Assembly: GCF_003385845.1 (NCBI RefSeq)
Contig: NZ_QRDJ01000006.1
Coordinates: forward strand, 1 to 64,000
Reading direction: 5' to 3'
From: Kushneria indalinina DSM 14324
GTDB taxonomy: Bacteria; Pseudomonadota; Gammaproteobacteria; Pseudomonadales; Halomonadaceae
Length of the DNA: 64,000 nt
Shown: positions 20,879 to 30,029 of the stretch, piece after piece
How the letters are laid out: every line of letters begins with the position of its first letter
Numbering within the stretch: the stretch's first letter is position 1
Made by a program: the position numbers and the translations under genes
The notes under the pieces: model-generated
Database searches by the model: none
Told to the model about the DNA's origin: nothing
The model's input: the letters and a program-made list of their open reading frames with translations, nothing else

Positions 20879-21933
20879 TTCGACCCATCGAGGCCGGCGA
20901 CATTGATGCCCTGCAGGCGATCGCCGTCGAGACCGGCCCGGGATTTACCTCGCTGCCGAACAGTCGCGATTTTTTGATCGACAAGATTGCCCACGCCCGC
21001 GAGAGCTTTCAGCGCTCGCATGATGCTTCAGAGACTGCTCCCGAGGCGGCGCTCTACTTCTTTGTGCTCGAGGACGACAGCCAACCCGTGAATAGCGCCG
21101 AGCGGCTGGCGGGCTGCTGTGCCATCGAGTCCCGCGTCGGGCTTGAAGCGCCGTTTTATCACTACCGCATCGGTCAGCTGGCGCACTCGTCCAGCCATCT
21201 GGAGCTGCACCGCACGCTGGACACGCTCTTTCTGTGCTCCGATCACACCGGCTCTGCCGAGGTGTGCTCGCTCTATCTGCGTGAGCGCTGGCGCGGTGAG
21301 GCCCAGCGCCCGATGCGCAACGGCACACTGCTGTCCCGGGCGCGATGGCTGTTCATGGCCGGCTTTCGCGAGCGTTTCCCGCAGCGCGTACTGGCCGAGA
21401 TGCGCGGGCGCTTTGACGACGACGGCGAGAGCCCGTTCTGGGAGGCGCTGGGCCAGAAGTTTCTGCCCATCGAGTTTCAGCGCGCCGATCACCTCACCGG
21501 CATGGGCGAGAAGGGCTTCATCGGCGAGATGATGCCGCGTCACCCGATCTGCATCTCTTTTCTGCCGGCGGCGGCGCGCGACTGCATCGGTCAGGTGCAT
21601 ACCCGGACCCGCCCGGCGCTGGCGATGCTCAATCGGGACGGGCTGCGCTTTGAAGGCTACATCGACATCTTTGACGGCGGCCCGACCGTGGAGGCCTACA
21701 TTGATGATGTGCGCTCGATTCGCGACAGCCACACGGCCCGGGTCACCATCGAAACGGCCCTTGAACAGGACGAGCGACCGGGCTGGCTGGCGGCCACGAC
21801 CGGTGCGGCGATCGACTTTCGTGCCGGCTGGGTCGGGCGCGGCCCGCGTGAGGGTGTGATCGCCCTGAGCCCTGAGGAAGCGCAGCGCCTGAACGTTGAG
21901 GAAGGGGACACGCTCAGGCTGCTGGCTACCTGA
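20872..21933 (+). CDS. aruG: Arginine N-succinyltransferase, beta subunit
   Basis: This is the partner of AruF in the first AST step and its paralogue. It has 353 residues and starts with MLIRPIEAGDIDALQAIA. Shared family segments include FTSLPNSRDFLIDKI, ESPFWEALGQKFLPIEFQ, FIGEMMPRHPICISFLP and FEGYIDIFDGGPTVEA. The ATG lies inside the end of aruF (ATGCTGA, 7-bp overlap), so coupled synthesis of the two subunits is likely. AruG is generally the arginine-specific partner (family knowledge from Pseudomonas). Confidence 0.94.
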   Translation: MLIRPIEAGDIDALQAIAVETGPGFTSLPNSRDFLIDKIAHARESFQRSHDASETAPEAALYFFVLEDDSQPVNSAERLAGCCAIESRVGLEAPFYHYRIGQLAHSSSHLELHRTLDTLFLCSDHTGSAEVCSLYLRERWRGEAQRPMRNGTLLSRARWLFMAGFRERFPQRVLAEMRGRFDDDGESPFWEALGQKFLPIEFQRADHLTGMGEKGFIGEMMPRHPICISFLPAAARDCIGQVHTRTRPALAMLNRDGLRFEGYIDIFDGGPTVEAYIDDVRSIRDSHTARVTIETALEQDERPGWLAATTGAAIDFRAGWVGRGPREGVIALSPEEAQRLNVEEGDTLRLLAT

Positions 21934-21958
21934 GCGCACCATGTTCATGGAGGAAGAG

Positions 21959-23482
21959 ATGAGTATCGAGATCACACAGCAGCTGTTGGTGGGTGGGCAA
22001 TGGACGCCGGGCGAGGGTCAGCGCCTTGAAAAGGACGACCCGGTCAGCGGCGAGCGACTGTGGCAGGGCAGTGGCGCCAGCGCCTCTCAGGTGGATCACG
22101 CCGTCGCCGCCGCCCGCGCCGCCTTCCCCGGGTGGGCGCGCTCGCCGATCGAATCACGCATCGCGCTGCTGGAAGCCTTTCGCGAGCGTCTTGAGCATCA
22201 CCGCAATGTGTTGGCCGATACCATCGCCCGGGAAACCGGCAAACCGCGCTGGGAGGCCGGCACCGAAGTGCAGGCCATGATCGGCAAGATCGCCATCTCG
22301 ATCGCTGCCTGGCATGAGCGTACGCCGACGAAGGTGCGAGAAAACGCCGGGGTACGCGCGGTGGTCCGCCATCGCCCGCATGGGGTCATGGCGGTCTTCG
22401 GCCCTTATAACTTCCCCGGGCATCTGCCCAATGGCCATATCGTGCCGGCGCTTTTGGCCGGCAATACGGTGGTGTTCAAGCCCAGCGAGCTGACCCCGGC
22501 CACGGCCGATCTGGTGCTCGCCTGCTGGCAGGAGGCCGGGCTGCCGCCGGGTGTGATCAACCTGGTGCAGGGCGGGGTCGAGACCGGCCAGGCGCTGGCC
22601 GGTCACATGGGGATCGACGGGCTGCTCTTTACCGGCAGCGAGGGCACCGGCCGGCGGCTGCACGAGGGCATGGGCGGGCGGTTGGATACGATGCTGGCGC
22701 TGGAACTGGGCGGCAACAATCCGCTGCTGGTCCATGACGTGCCGGACGATCTCGAGGCGACGGTGCTGACCATCGTGCAGTCGGCCTATCTGTCCGGCGG
22801 GCAGCGCTGCACCTGTGCCCGGCGTCTGCTGGTGCCCGAAGGCGCGCCGGGCGATCGACTGATCGAGGCCCTGCGTCGGAGTCTTTCCACCCTGGTGGTC
22901 GGGCCGCAGTTTGACGGTCTGGATGGCTTTGGTGAGCAGGAGCCCTTCTATAGCGGGCTGGTGTCCCCCGCGGCGGCACAGAAGATGCTCGATGCTCAGC
23001 AGCAGCTCGAGGCGATGGGCGCGCGGGTGCTGTCGCGCATGACGTGTGTGAAGGAAGGCACCAGCCTGGTCTCGCCGGGGCTGATCGATGTGACCGGACT
23101 CGAGGTGCCGGATGAGGAGTATTTCGGCCCGCTGCTGAAAATAACCCGTTATCAGGACTGGGAAGCAGCCATTAATGAGGCCAATAACACCCGCTTTGGC
23201 CTCGCCGCCGGGCTGATCGGTGGCACCTCGACGGTCTGGGAAGATTTTGTGCTGCGCATCCGCGCCGGGGTGGTCAACTGGAACCGTCAGACCACCGGGG
23301 CCGCCAGCGATGCGCCCTTTGGCGGTGTGGGCGCCAGCGGCAATCATCGCCCCGGCGCCTGGTATGCGGCGGACTACTGCGCCTGGCCGGTGTCCTCGAT
23401 GGAAAGCGATACGCTGGTGCTGCCCGATCAGCTGCCGCCGGGCATCACGCTGGACGGGCTGGATGGCGAGCAGGCGACATGA
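21959..23482 (+). CDS. astD: Succinylglutamate semialdehyde dehydrogenase
   Basis: This NAD-dependent aldehyde dehydrogenase carries out AST step 4, making N-succinylglutamate. From ATG 21959 it has 507 residues, slightly longer than the roughly 490 of E. coli AstD. The start is preceded by AGGAAGAG; a second ATG at 21941 is possible. The catalytic Cys284 lies in GQRCTCARR, the general-base Glu in LALELGGNN, and the cofactor fold is marked by FGPYNFPGHLPNGH. The C-terminus carries an extra tail (LPDQLPPGITLDGLDGE). It lies 25 bp after aruG and 12 bp before astB. Confidence 0.94.
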   Translation: MSIEITQQLLVGGQWTPGEGQRLEKDDPVSGERLWQGSGASASQVDHAVAAARAAFPGWARSPIESRIALLEAFRERLEHHRNVLADTIARETGKPRWEAGTEVQAMIGKIAISIAAWHERTPTKVRENAGVRAVVRHRPHGVMAVFGPYNFPGHLPNGHIVPALLAGNTVVFKPSELTPATADLVLACWQEAGLPPGVINLVQGGVETGQALAGHMGIDGLLFTGSEGTGRRLHEGMGGRLDTMLALELGGNNPLLVHDVPDDLEATVLTIVQSAYLSGGQRCTCARRLLVPEGAPGDRLIEALRRSLSTLVVGPQFDGLDGFGEQEPFYSGLVSPAAAQKMLDAQQQLEAMGARVLSRMTCVKEGTSLVSPGLIDVTGLEVPDEEYFGPLLKITRYQDWEAAINEANNTRFGLAAGLIGGTSTVWEDFVLRIRAGVVNWNRQTTGAASDAPFGGVGASGNHRPGAWYAADYCAWPVSSMESDTLVLPDQLPPGITLDGLDGEQAT

Positions 23483-23494
23483 GGGGGAAGCAAC

Positions 23495-24862
23495 ATGAGT
23501 GACGCACTCGAGATCAATTTCGACGGCCTGGTCGGGCCGACACACAACTACGCCGGGCTGGCCCGCGGTAATCTGGCCTCAAAGCGCCACGCCGGGCTGA
23601 TTTCCAACCCGCGCGAGGCGGCGCTGCAGGGTCTTGAGAAAATGAAGGCCTCCCGCGATGCCGGCTTCCCCCAGGCGGTACTGCCGCCGCAGCAGCGCCC
23701 CGACATGCGGCTGTTGCATCAGCTTGGCTATCGCGGTGCACCGGAAGAGGTGCTGCCCCGGGTCGGCAGCGAATCACCGGAGCTTTTGTACGCGGCCTGC
23801 TCGGCGGCGGCGATGTGGACGGCCAACGCCGCCACCGTGACGCCATCGCGGGACACGCTGGATTCGCGCGTACATGTCACGCCGGCCAACCTGCAGTCGG
23901 CGCTGCACCGCTCGATCGAGTCCGCCCAGACCGCGCGAACGCTCAAGGCCATCTTCGCGGATGATCATTACTTTGCCCATCACCCGGCGCTGCCCGCCAC
24001 ACCCTGGTTTGCCGATGAGGGCGCGGCCAATCATACCCGGCTGTGTGCCGACCATAATGGTCCGGGCGTGCATCTGTTCGTCCACGGTGATCCGGCGCCG
24101 GACACCATGGCCGCTCCGCAGCACCATCGCCCGCGCCAGACGCTCAGGGCGTGTCGGGCGCTGGCGCGCCAGCACGGCCTGAGTGATCAGCAGACCGTGT
24201 TTGCCCAGCAGCATCCTGAGGCCATCGATGCCGGCGTGTTTCATAACGATGTGATCTGCGTCGGCAACGGTCCGGTGCTGCTCTATCACGAGCGCGCCTT
24301 TTTTGATGAACGCGCCGTACTGGAAGCGCTGCGCGACCGGCTGGCGGCGCGCGCCGATGGCCAGCCGCTGATTCCTATCCGGGTGCCCGAGGAGGCCGTG
24401 TCGCTGGAGACGGCGGTGGCGAGCTATCTCTTCAACTCCCAGCTTCTGAGTCAGAGTGATGGGAGCATGACGCTGGTGGTGCCGGGGGAGTGCGAGGCCG
24501 ATGAGTCGGTGTGGATGACGATTCAGAGCCTGCTGCTGGGCGGTAATAACCCGATCGGCGAGGTGGTGGTGCGCGACGTCAAGCAAAGCATGCGCAACGG
24601 CGGCGGCCCGGCCTGTCTGCGCCTGCGCGTGGTGCTTGCTGATGCCGAGCGTCAGGCCATGAGCGGCCGGGTCATGCTCGATGACGATCTGTACCAGGAT
24701 CTTGCCGGCTGGGTCGAGCGCCACTACCGCGACCGCCTGACGCTTGAGGATCTTGCCGATCCGCAACTGGCGCATGAGTCGCTGACGGCGCTGGAGGAAC
24801 TGACAAGGTTGCTGAAACTGGGGGCGATCTATCCCTTTCAGCGGGAAGGCATGGCGGAATAA
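23495..24862 (+). CDS. astB: N-succinylarginine dihydrolase
   Basis: This carries out AST step 2: succinylarginine becomes succinylornithine, two ammonia and CO2. It has 455 residues, close to the E. coli AstB length. The guanidine-modifying superfamily residues are visible: His250 in FHNDVICVGNG and the nucleophilic Cys374 in GGGPACLRLR near the C-terminus. The start region (EINFDGLVGPTHNYAGL) is strongly conserved in the family. It is the last gene of the AST operon here; astE, which finishes the pathway, is not next to it but at 45760-46773. Confidence 0.95.
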   Translation: MSDALEINFDGLVGPTHNYAGLARGNLASKRHAGLISNPREAALQGLEKMKASRDAGFPQAVLPPQQRPDMRLLHQLGYRGAPEEVLPRVGSESPELLYAACSAAAMWTANAATVTPSRDTLDSRVHVTPANLQSALHRSIESAQTARTLKAIFADDHYFAHHPALPATPWFADEGAANHTRLCADHNGPGVHLFVHGDPAPDTMAAPQHHRPRQTLRACRALARQHGLSDQQTVFAQQHPEAIDAGVFHNDVICVGNGPVLLYHERAFFDERAVLEALRDRLAARADGQPLIPIRVPEEAVSLETAVASYLFNSQLLSQSDGSMTLVVPGECEADESVWMTIQSLLLGGNNPIGEVVVRDVKQSMRNGGGPACLRLRVVLADAERQAMSGRVMLDDDLYQDLAGWVERHYRDRLTLEDLADPQLAHESLTALEELTRLLKLGAIYPFQREGMAE

Positions 24863-24954
24863 ATTCAGCTTTATAAGACCATGGTGGTAACGCGCCAGCG
24901 TCCGCCAACGCTGACACTGCAGGAAGTCCATCAACGCTGTAGAGAGGTCATGAC

Positions 24955-26013
24955 ATGAAGGCGAAGGCACTGGTACTGGAGCGTCAGAACGAGCTGGCCC
25001 TGCGCGGGATCGAGCTGCCTGACGAGATCGGCCCGGAGGACGTGCGCATCAGTATGCACACCGTGGGCATCTGCGGCAGCGACGTCCACTTCTATACCCA
25101 CGGCCGTATCGGCCCCTTTGTGGTCGAGGAACCGATGGTGCTGGGCCACGAGGGTTCGGGCACCGTGACCGAGGTGGGGGCCAACGTCACGACGCTCGCC
25201 CCCGGAGACCGGGTCTGCATGGAGCCGGGCATTCCCGACCCGACCTCGCGCGCCTCAAAGCTCGGGATGTATAACGTCGACCCGGCGGTGCGCTTCTGGG
25301 CCACGCCGCCGATCCACGGCTGTCTGACGCCCGAGGTGATTCATCCGGCGGCGTTCACCTTCAAGCTGCCGGACAGCGTCTCTTTTGCCGAGGGCGCGAT
25401 GGTCGAGCCGTTCGCGGTGGGCCTGCAGGCGGTGGTCAAGGCAGGGCTTCAGCCGGGCGATACCTGCGTGGTGACCGGCTGCGGCCCGATCGGGCTGATG
25501 GTCGCGCTGGCGGCACTGGCCTCGGGCGCCAGCCGGGTGGTGATCTCTGACGTGGTCGATGACAAGCTCGAGATTGCCGCCGGCTACGAGGGCATGATTC
25601 CCGTCAACGTCGCCCGCGAGTCGCTGACCGAGCGTGTCGCCGAGCTGACCGGCGACGGTTGGGGCGCCGATGTGGTGTTTGAGGCCAGCGGCAGCCCGCG
25701 CGTGTATGACGATGCCCTGGGCTGCGTGCGTCCGGGCGGTGCCATGGTGCTGGTCGGCATGCCGGTCGAGAAGGTCAGTCTCGATGTGGTGGCGGCCCAG
25801 ACGAAGGAAGTGCGCATCGAAACGGTCTTTCGCTACGCCAATGTCTATGACCGCGCCATCGAGCTGATCGCCTCCGGCAAGGTCGATCTCAATCCGCTGA
25901 TTGTCGAAACCTTCGATTTCGAGCAGAGCGTGGCGGCCTTTGACCGCGCCGTGGAGGCGCGCCCGACCGACGTCAAGCTGCAGATTCGCATTGCTCACGA
26001 CGACCAGCGGTAG
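24955..26013 (+). CDS. Zinc-dependent polyol dehydrogenase (sorbitol/xylitol/L-iditol type)
   Basis: This is a medium-chain dehydrogenase that likely oxidises a polyol (sorbitol or xylitol) to a ketose with NAD. It has 352 residues. The catalytic zinc site is readable: Cys40 (GICGSD), His65-Glu66 (LGHEGSG) and the Glu of VEPFAVG. The Rossmann motif is [13 protein letters not shown]. The segment that normally carries four structural-zinc cysteines reads [18 protein letters not shown], so only the catalytic zinc is expected, as in animal sorbitol dehydrogenase. A fructokinase-like gene follows 100 bp downstream, fitting sorbitol to fructose to fructose-6-phosphate (inference). No polyol transporter is nearby. 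The exact substrate is uncertain. Confidence 0.85.
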   Translation: MKAKALVLERQNELALRGIELPDEIGPEDVRISMHTVGICGSDVHFYTHGRIGPFVVEEPMVLGHEGSGTVTEVGANVTTLAPGDRVCMEPGIPDPTSRASKLGMYNVDPAVRFWATPPIHGCLTPEVIHPAAFTFKLPDSVSFAEGAMVEPFAVGLQAVVKAGLQPGDTCVVTGCGPIGLMVALAALASGASRVVISDVVDDKLEIAAGYEGMIPVNVARESLTERVAELTGDGWGADVVFEASGSPRVYDDALGCVRPGGAMVLVGMPVEKVSLDVVAAQTKEVRIETVFRYANVYDRAIELIASGKVDLNPLIVETFDFEQSVAAFDRAVEARPTDVKLQIRIAHDDQR

Positions 26014-26113
26014 GCGGACGCCCGGGGAGGCCGGCCGCTGCGTCGACGGCCACGACGTCCGGGCGCGGGTGCGTTAAGCTTGTGCCCTTTGTGAACTGTT
26101 GTGGAGAAACCCG

Positions 26114-27058
26114 ATGTTTCTGGTCTGCGGTGAAGCCCTTTTTGACTTCTTTTCCGACGAGGGGCAGGTGGCCCCGGACGCTTCATCGCTGTCGTTCACG
26201 GCCGTGGCCGGCGGCTCCCCCATGAACGTGGCCATTGGTCTGGCACGCCTTGAGCGTTCGTCGGCGTTTTTTACAGGCCTTGCCCCAGATGCGCTGGGCG
26301 AGCGCCTGCGTACGGTGCTTGGCAGCGAATCGGTCAATACCGACTTCATGGTCGAGATCCCCGGCAGTGCCACCACCCTTGCCATGGTCACCCTTGATGA
26401 CAACGGCTCGCCGCGCTACGTCTTCTATAACCAGTGCGGCGCCGATCGCATGCTGGAGACCTCGCATCTGCCGGCAACCCTTGATGACGTGCATGCCATC
26501 CACATCGGCTCCTACGCGCTGGCGGTTTCGCCCACCAGTGACACGCTGGAGACGCTGGTCGCGCGTGAACGTGACCGCTGCCTGATCTCGCTGGACCCCA
26601 ACATCCGCCTCAAGGTCGAGCCCGACGTGGCGCGCTGGCGCGAGCGTATCGACACCTTTGCCGCTCATGCTCATCTGATCAAGATCAGCGACGAGGATCT
26701 CGACGCCCTCTATCCGGAGAAAGATCCCGAAGAAGTGATCCGCGGCTGGCTCAGTGAGCGCTGCCCGATGGTGATCATGACCCGGGGCGGCGAGGGCGTG
26801 ACGCTGTTCACGCAGGGCGGTGCCGAGTCATTCACGCCCGAGGCGATCAGCGTGGTGGACGCCGTGGGCGCCGGCGACAGCTTCATGGCGGCGCTGCTGG
26901 CATGGCTCGATGAGCAGGGGCTGGCCACGCCCGAGGGGCCGGGGCAACTGACGCCGGATCAGCGCCGCGAGATGGCTGAATTTGCCATGTGTGCGGCGGC
27001 GCACACCTGTCAGCAGCGTGGCCCGGATCTGCCGCGCCGTCATGAGATCGTGACGTAA
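26114..27058 (+). CDS. PfkB-family sugar kinase (fructokinase-like)
   Basis: This cytoplasmic ribokinase-family enzyme probably phosphorylates fructose. It has 314 residues from ATG 26114, preceded by GTGGAGAAACC; a TTG at 26099 would add five residues. Family signatures are GGSPMNVAIGLARL near the N-terminus and the anion-hole/catalytic motif DAVGAGDSFMAAL near the C-terminus (catalytic Asp in GAGD). The N-terminal FLVCGEALFDFF is typical of bacterial fructokinases. It follows a polyol dehydrogenase, which supports a role after ketose formation. Other sugars such as 2-keto-3-deoxygluconate cannot be excluded. Confidence 0.85.
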   Translation: MFLVCGEALFDFFSDEGQVAPDASSLSFTAVAGGSPMNVAIGLARLERSSAFFTGLAPDALGERLRTVLGSESVNTDFMVEIPGSATTLAMVTLDDNGSPRYVFYNQCGADRMLETSHLPATLDDVHAIHIGSYALAVSPTSDTLETLVARERDRCLISLDPNIRLKVEPDVARWRERIDTFAAHAHLIKISDEDLDALYPEKDPEEVIRGWLSERCPMVIMTRGGEGVTLFTQGGAESFTPEAISVVDAVGAGDSFMAALLAWLDEQGLATPEGPGQLTPDQRREMAEFAMCAAAHTCQQRGPDLPRRHEIVT

Positions 27059-27098
27059 ATAGCGTGCACGGTGATCAAAGAGAAAAGGGAGGTTCTCA

Positions 27099-27473
27099 AT
27101 GTCATATCGTGTCATTTTAATTCTCGGACTTTTGTTGCTGTCCACGGCGGCACTGGCGGATGCACCGGCCTCACACGAAACCCATGTCTCAAAAGACGGG
27201 GACGCCGACCAGGCGGCGCAGGCCTTTAGTGATGCCAATCAGCGCATGCATCACGACATGGCGATCGACCCCAGCGGCAATGTCGATATGGACTTTGCCC
27301 GCGGCATGCTGGCCCACCATCGCGGCGCGGTCGACATGGCACGCATCGAGCTCGAACACGGCAGCGACGAACAGATGCGCACGCTGGCCCGCGAGGTGAT
27401 CGATGCCCAGCAGGAAGAGATCGAGCAGCTTGAACGCTGGATCGCCGAGCATGACGCCAGGCCGCAGGAGTAA
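27099..27473 (+). CDS. Small exported DUF305-domain protein
   Basis: The protein has 124 residues with a clear signal peptide (MSYRVILILGLLLLSTAALADA), so it is periplasmic. The mature part is a helical DUF305 domain: MHHDMAID, then DFARGMLAHHRGAVDMARIEL and REVIDAQQEEIEQLERWI. The spaced His and Met residues (HHDM, HHRGAVDMA) resemble family members linked to copper or other metal handling, but no metal gene lies nearby and function is not established. The start has AGGGAGG ten bases upstream. It lies 40 bp after the sugar kinase without obvious functional connection. Confidence 0.85.
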   Translation: MSYRVILILGLLLLSTAALADAPASHETHVSKDGDADQAAQAFSDANQRMHHDMAIDPSGNVDMDFARGMLAHHRGAVDMARIELEHGSDEQMRTLAREVIDAQQEEIEQLERWIAEHDARPQE

Positions 27474-27627
27474 ATCACCACCAGGGCGCTGGCCTCTCGA
27501 TCCCGGCGCCGGAACAGGGCATGATGACAGGACGTTCCGGGTTGCCCTGAGGGGTGCCCGGGATACGGGATCGTCTGCAGGCGACCCGTTACAACGCGAC
27601 CTATAACAACAATCGCGAGGTGTCGTC

Positions 27628-29064
27628 ATGACACAGGATACGAAGCAGGACAGCGGTGTTCGTCACGACGCCGTGGCGCAGGACTATCTGGACCGACGCC
27701 AGCTCAAAAAGGGCGCCGCCGGCTGGGTTCTGCTGGCAACGCTTGGGGTCTCCTATGTGATCTCCGGCGATTTTGCCGGCTGGAACCTGGGCATCGGGGT
27801 GGGCGGCTTTGGCGGCATGCTGATTGCCACCGTTTTGATGGCCCTCATGTATACCGCCATGGTGCTCTCGCTGGCGGAACTCTCCTCCTCCCTGCCCACC
27901 GCCGGCGGCGGCTACAGCTTCGCCCGCCGCGCCATGGGCCCCTGGGGCGGCTATATCACCGGCACCGCCATTTTGCTGGAGTACGCCATTGCCCCGGCGG
28001 CGATCGCGATTTTCATCGGCGGATACATCAACTCCCTGATCGGCCTCGACGGCCCGCTGGTCTACGCGGTCTTTTATATCGCCTTTGTGGGCCTGCATCT
28101 GTGGGGTGCCGGCGAGGCGCTTCGCATCATGATGGGCGTCACGGCGCTGGCCGTGGTCGCGATTCTTGTGTTTATCGCCGGCATGCTGCCGCATTTCGAC
28201 AGTGCTCGCCTTTTCGATATTGCCCCCGGCGATGCGGTGGGGGCCTCTGCCTTTCTGCCCAACGGCTATATGGGCATCTGGGGTGCCATTCCCTTTGCCA
28301 TGTGGCTTTTTCTGGCGGTTGAGGGCGTGCCGCTGGCCGCGGAAGAGTCCCGCCATCCGGGGCGCGATATGCCGCGCGGCATCATCGCGGCCATGGCCAT
28401 ACTGCTGGTGTTTGCCTTTTGCATGCTGCTGCTGGCGCCCGGCGGGGCCGGTGCCAGCGCCATGAGCACCTCGGCAGCGCCGCTGGTAGACGCACTGGCG
28501 GCGGTGTATGGCCCCGGCAGCTGGGCCGCGGGCTTTGTGAACGTGATCGGGCTGTTCGGTCTGATCGCCTCATTTTTCTCGATTATCTTCGGCTATTCGC
28601 GTCAGGTCTTTGCGCTCTCCCGAGCCGGCTATATCCCCCGGATACTCTCGATCACCAGCCGTCGCGGGGCACCGGTGATGGCGCTGGTGGTGCCCGGGGT
28701 GATCGGGTTTTTGCTGTCGCTGACCGGGCAGGGCGATCTGATGATCACCATGGCGGTGTTCGGCGCCACCATCTCCTATGCCATGATGACGCTGTCGCAC
28801 TGGCTGCTGCGCGTGCGCGAACCCGACCTTGAGCGGCCCTATAAAACGCCGGGCGGGCGCTGGACCTCGGGGGTGGCGCTGGGGCTTGCGATCATCGCCT
28901 TTATCTCGACGTTTGTGGTCAGCCTGCAGGCCGCGCTCTGGGCGGGGCTTTTCTACGCCATCATGCTGGCCTGGTTCGGGTTTTACAGCCGCAAGCGGCT
29001 GGTGGCGCAGGCACCGGAAGAGGAGTTCGACGCCATTGCCAGCGCCGAGGCGACACTGAAATGA
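27628..29064 (+). CDS. eat: Ethanolamine permease, APC superfamily
   Basis: This inner-membrane transporter has 478 residues and about 12 hydrophobic segments, and is predicted to import ethanolamine or a similar small amine. The N-terminus has the Eat-type DYLDRRQLKKGAAGWVLLA followed by GVSYVISGDFAGWNLGI, and later FLAVEGVPLAAEES and FGYSRQVFALSRAGYIP, all typical of the Eat family rather than general amino-acid permeases. It is followed 34 bp downstream by a glutamine amidotransferase-like gene, an arrangement that suggests metabolism of gamma-glutamylated amines (inference). No ethanolamine ammonia-lyase genes lie in the window. Confidence 0.88.
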   Translation: MTQDTKQDSGVRHDAVAQDYLDRRQLKKGAAGWVLLATLGVSYVISGDFAGWNLGIGVGGFGGMLIATVLMALMYTAMVLSLAELSSSLPTAGGGYSFARRAMGPWGGYITGTAILLEYAIAPAAIAIFIGGYINSLIGLDGPLVYAVFYIAFVGLHLWGAGEALRIMMGVTALAVVAILVFIAGMLPHFDSARLFDIAPGDAVGASAFLPNGYMGIWGAIPFAMWLFLAVEGVPLAAEESRHPGRDMPRGIIAAMAILLVFAFCMLLLAPGGAGASAMSTSAAPLVDALAAVYGPGSWAAGFVNVIGLFGLIASFFSIIFGYSRQVFALSRAGYIPRILSITSRRGAPVMALVVPGVIGFLLSLTGQGDLMITMAVFGATISYAMMTLSHWLLRVREPDLERPYKTPGGRWTSGVALGLAIIAFISTFVVSLQAALWAGLFYAIMLAWFGFYSRKRLVAQAPEEEFDAIASAEATLK

Positions 29065-29098
29065 CAGGGTTCAATGACGAGAAGGGGTGAGAGTGCAC

Positions 29099-29815
29099 AT
29101 GAAAGTCGGTCTGCTGCAGTGTGATGATCTGGCCCCGCACGTGGCCCGCGTGCATGGCAACTATCCGGCCCTGTACGCAGGGCTTTTACAGGCGGTGGAT
29201 TCAGCCATCGAGTTCGTCACCTGGCGGGTCCACGACGGGGAAGTGCCCACTGATTTCGACGGCGTGGATGCCTGGCTGATCTCCGGCAGCAAGGCCGGCG
29301 TGTACGAAAATCATGCGTGGATCACGTCACTGCTTGAGCTGATCCGCCGTCTTCACGCCGACCACCGAACGGTGGTCGGCATCTGCTTTGGTCATCAGGC
29401 GATGGCGCAGGCACTCGGCGGTCACGCCGGCAAAAGCGATCGCGGCTGGGGTGTGGGGGTGTCGTTCAATACCGTGGTAGGACGCAAGTCGTGGATGACG
29501 CCCTGGCAGGATGGGCTGGATCTGATCGTCAGCCATCAGGATCAGGTGCTGGCACTGCCCGAAGGCGCCGAGGTGCTGGCCGAAAGCCCGTTCTGCCCCT
29601 TCTATCTGCTGCAGTACGGCCCGCGTTTCATGAGCGTTCAGGGTCACCCGGAGTTCTCGAAGGCGTGCAGCGCGGACCTGATGGCAGACAAGAGCGAGAA
29701 ACTGCCGGACCGGCGCCGCCGCGAGGGTATGGCCTCGCATCATGCGCCGGTCGATGATCACCTCATGGCGCGCTGGATCGTCAACTTCATGCGCCAGGCG
29801 GGATCGGTCGCGTGA
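29099..29815 (+). CDS. Class I glutamine amidotransferase-like protein
   Basis: This stand-alone GATase has 238 residues from ATG 29099 (GAAGGGGTGAGAG upstream; a GTG at 29087 would add four residues). The nucleophile elbow is VVGICFGHQAMAQALGG with Cys96, the oxyanion-side motif is WLISGSKAGVYEN, and the His-x-Glu pair is in VQGHPEFS, so the triad is complete. Such proteins often hydrolyse gamma-glutamyl bonds or serve as glutaminase subunits. Its place directly after the ethanolamine permease suggests gamma-glutamyl-amine hydrolysis, but GMP-synthase-like paralogues of unknown role are common. Confidence 0.82.
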   Translation: MKVGLLQCDDLAPHVARVHGNYPALYAGLLQAVDSAIEFVTWRVHDGEVPTDFDGVDAWLISGSKAGVYENHAWITSLLELIRRLHADHRTVVGICFGHQAMAQALGGHAGKSDRGWGVGVSFNTVVGRKSWMTPWQDGLDLIVSHQDQVLALPEGAEVLAESPFCPFYLLQYGPRFMSVQGHPEFSKACSADLMADKSEKLPDRRRREGMASHHAPVDDHLMARWIVNFMRQAGSVA

Positions 29816-30029
29816 CAGCGTGAAAACGCCTGCAGAGGTGGTCCGGTCAGCCGGCGGTGCTTGCCGGCCCGGGCGGTTGTCTGCGTCAGCGCCTCATTTA
29901 GCCCTGTTTCTCTCCTTTGCTTTCAGCTTGCCATTGACGCTTTTCTGATATTCTCCCCGGCAAAATCGCGGCGCCCGGTGGGGTACCACCCCGGGCGGTT
30001 GCTGCGACGACCTGCAACGAATTGAGCAC

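Noticed and set aside
29816-30029. Promoter-like TTGACG and TATTCT hexamers before the efflux operon
   Set aside because: The spacing is only 9-15 bases depending on the pairing, so this is not a convincing sigma-70 promoter.
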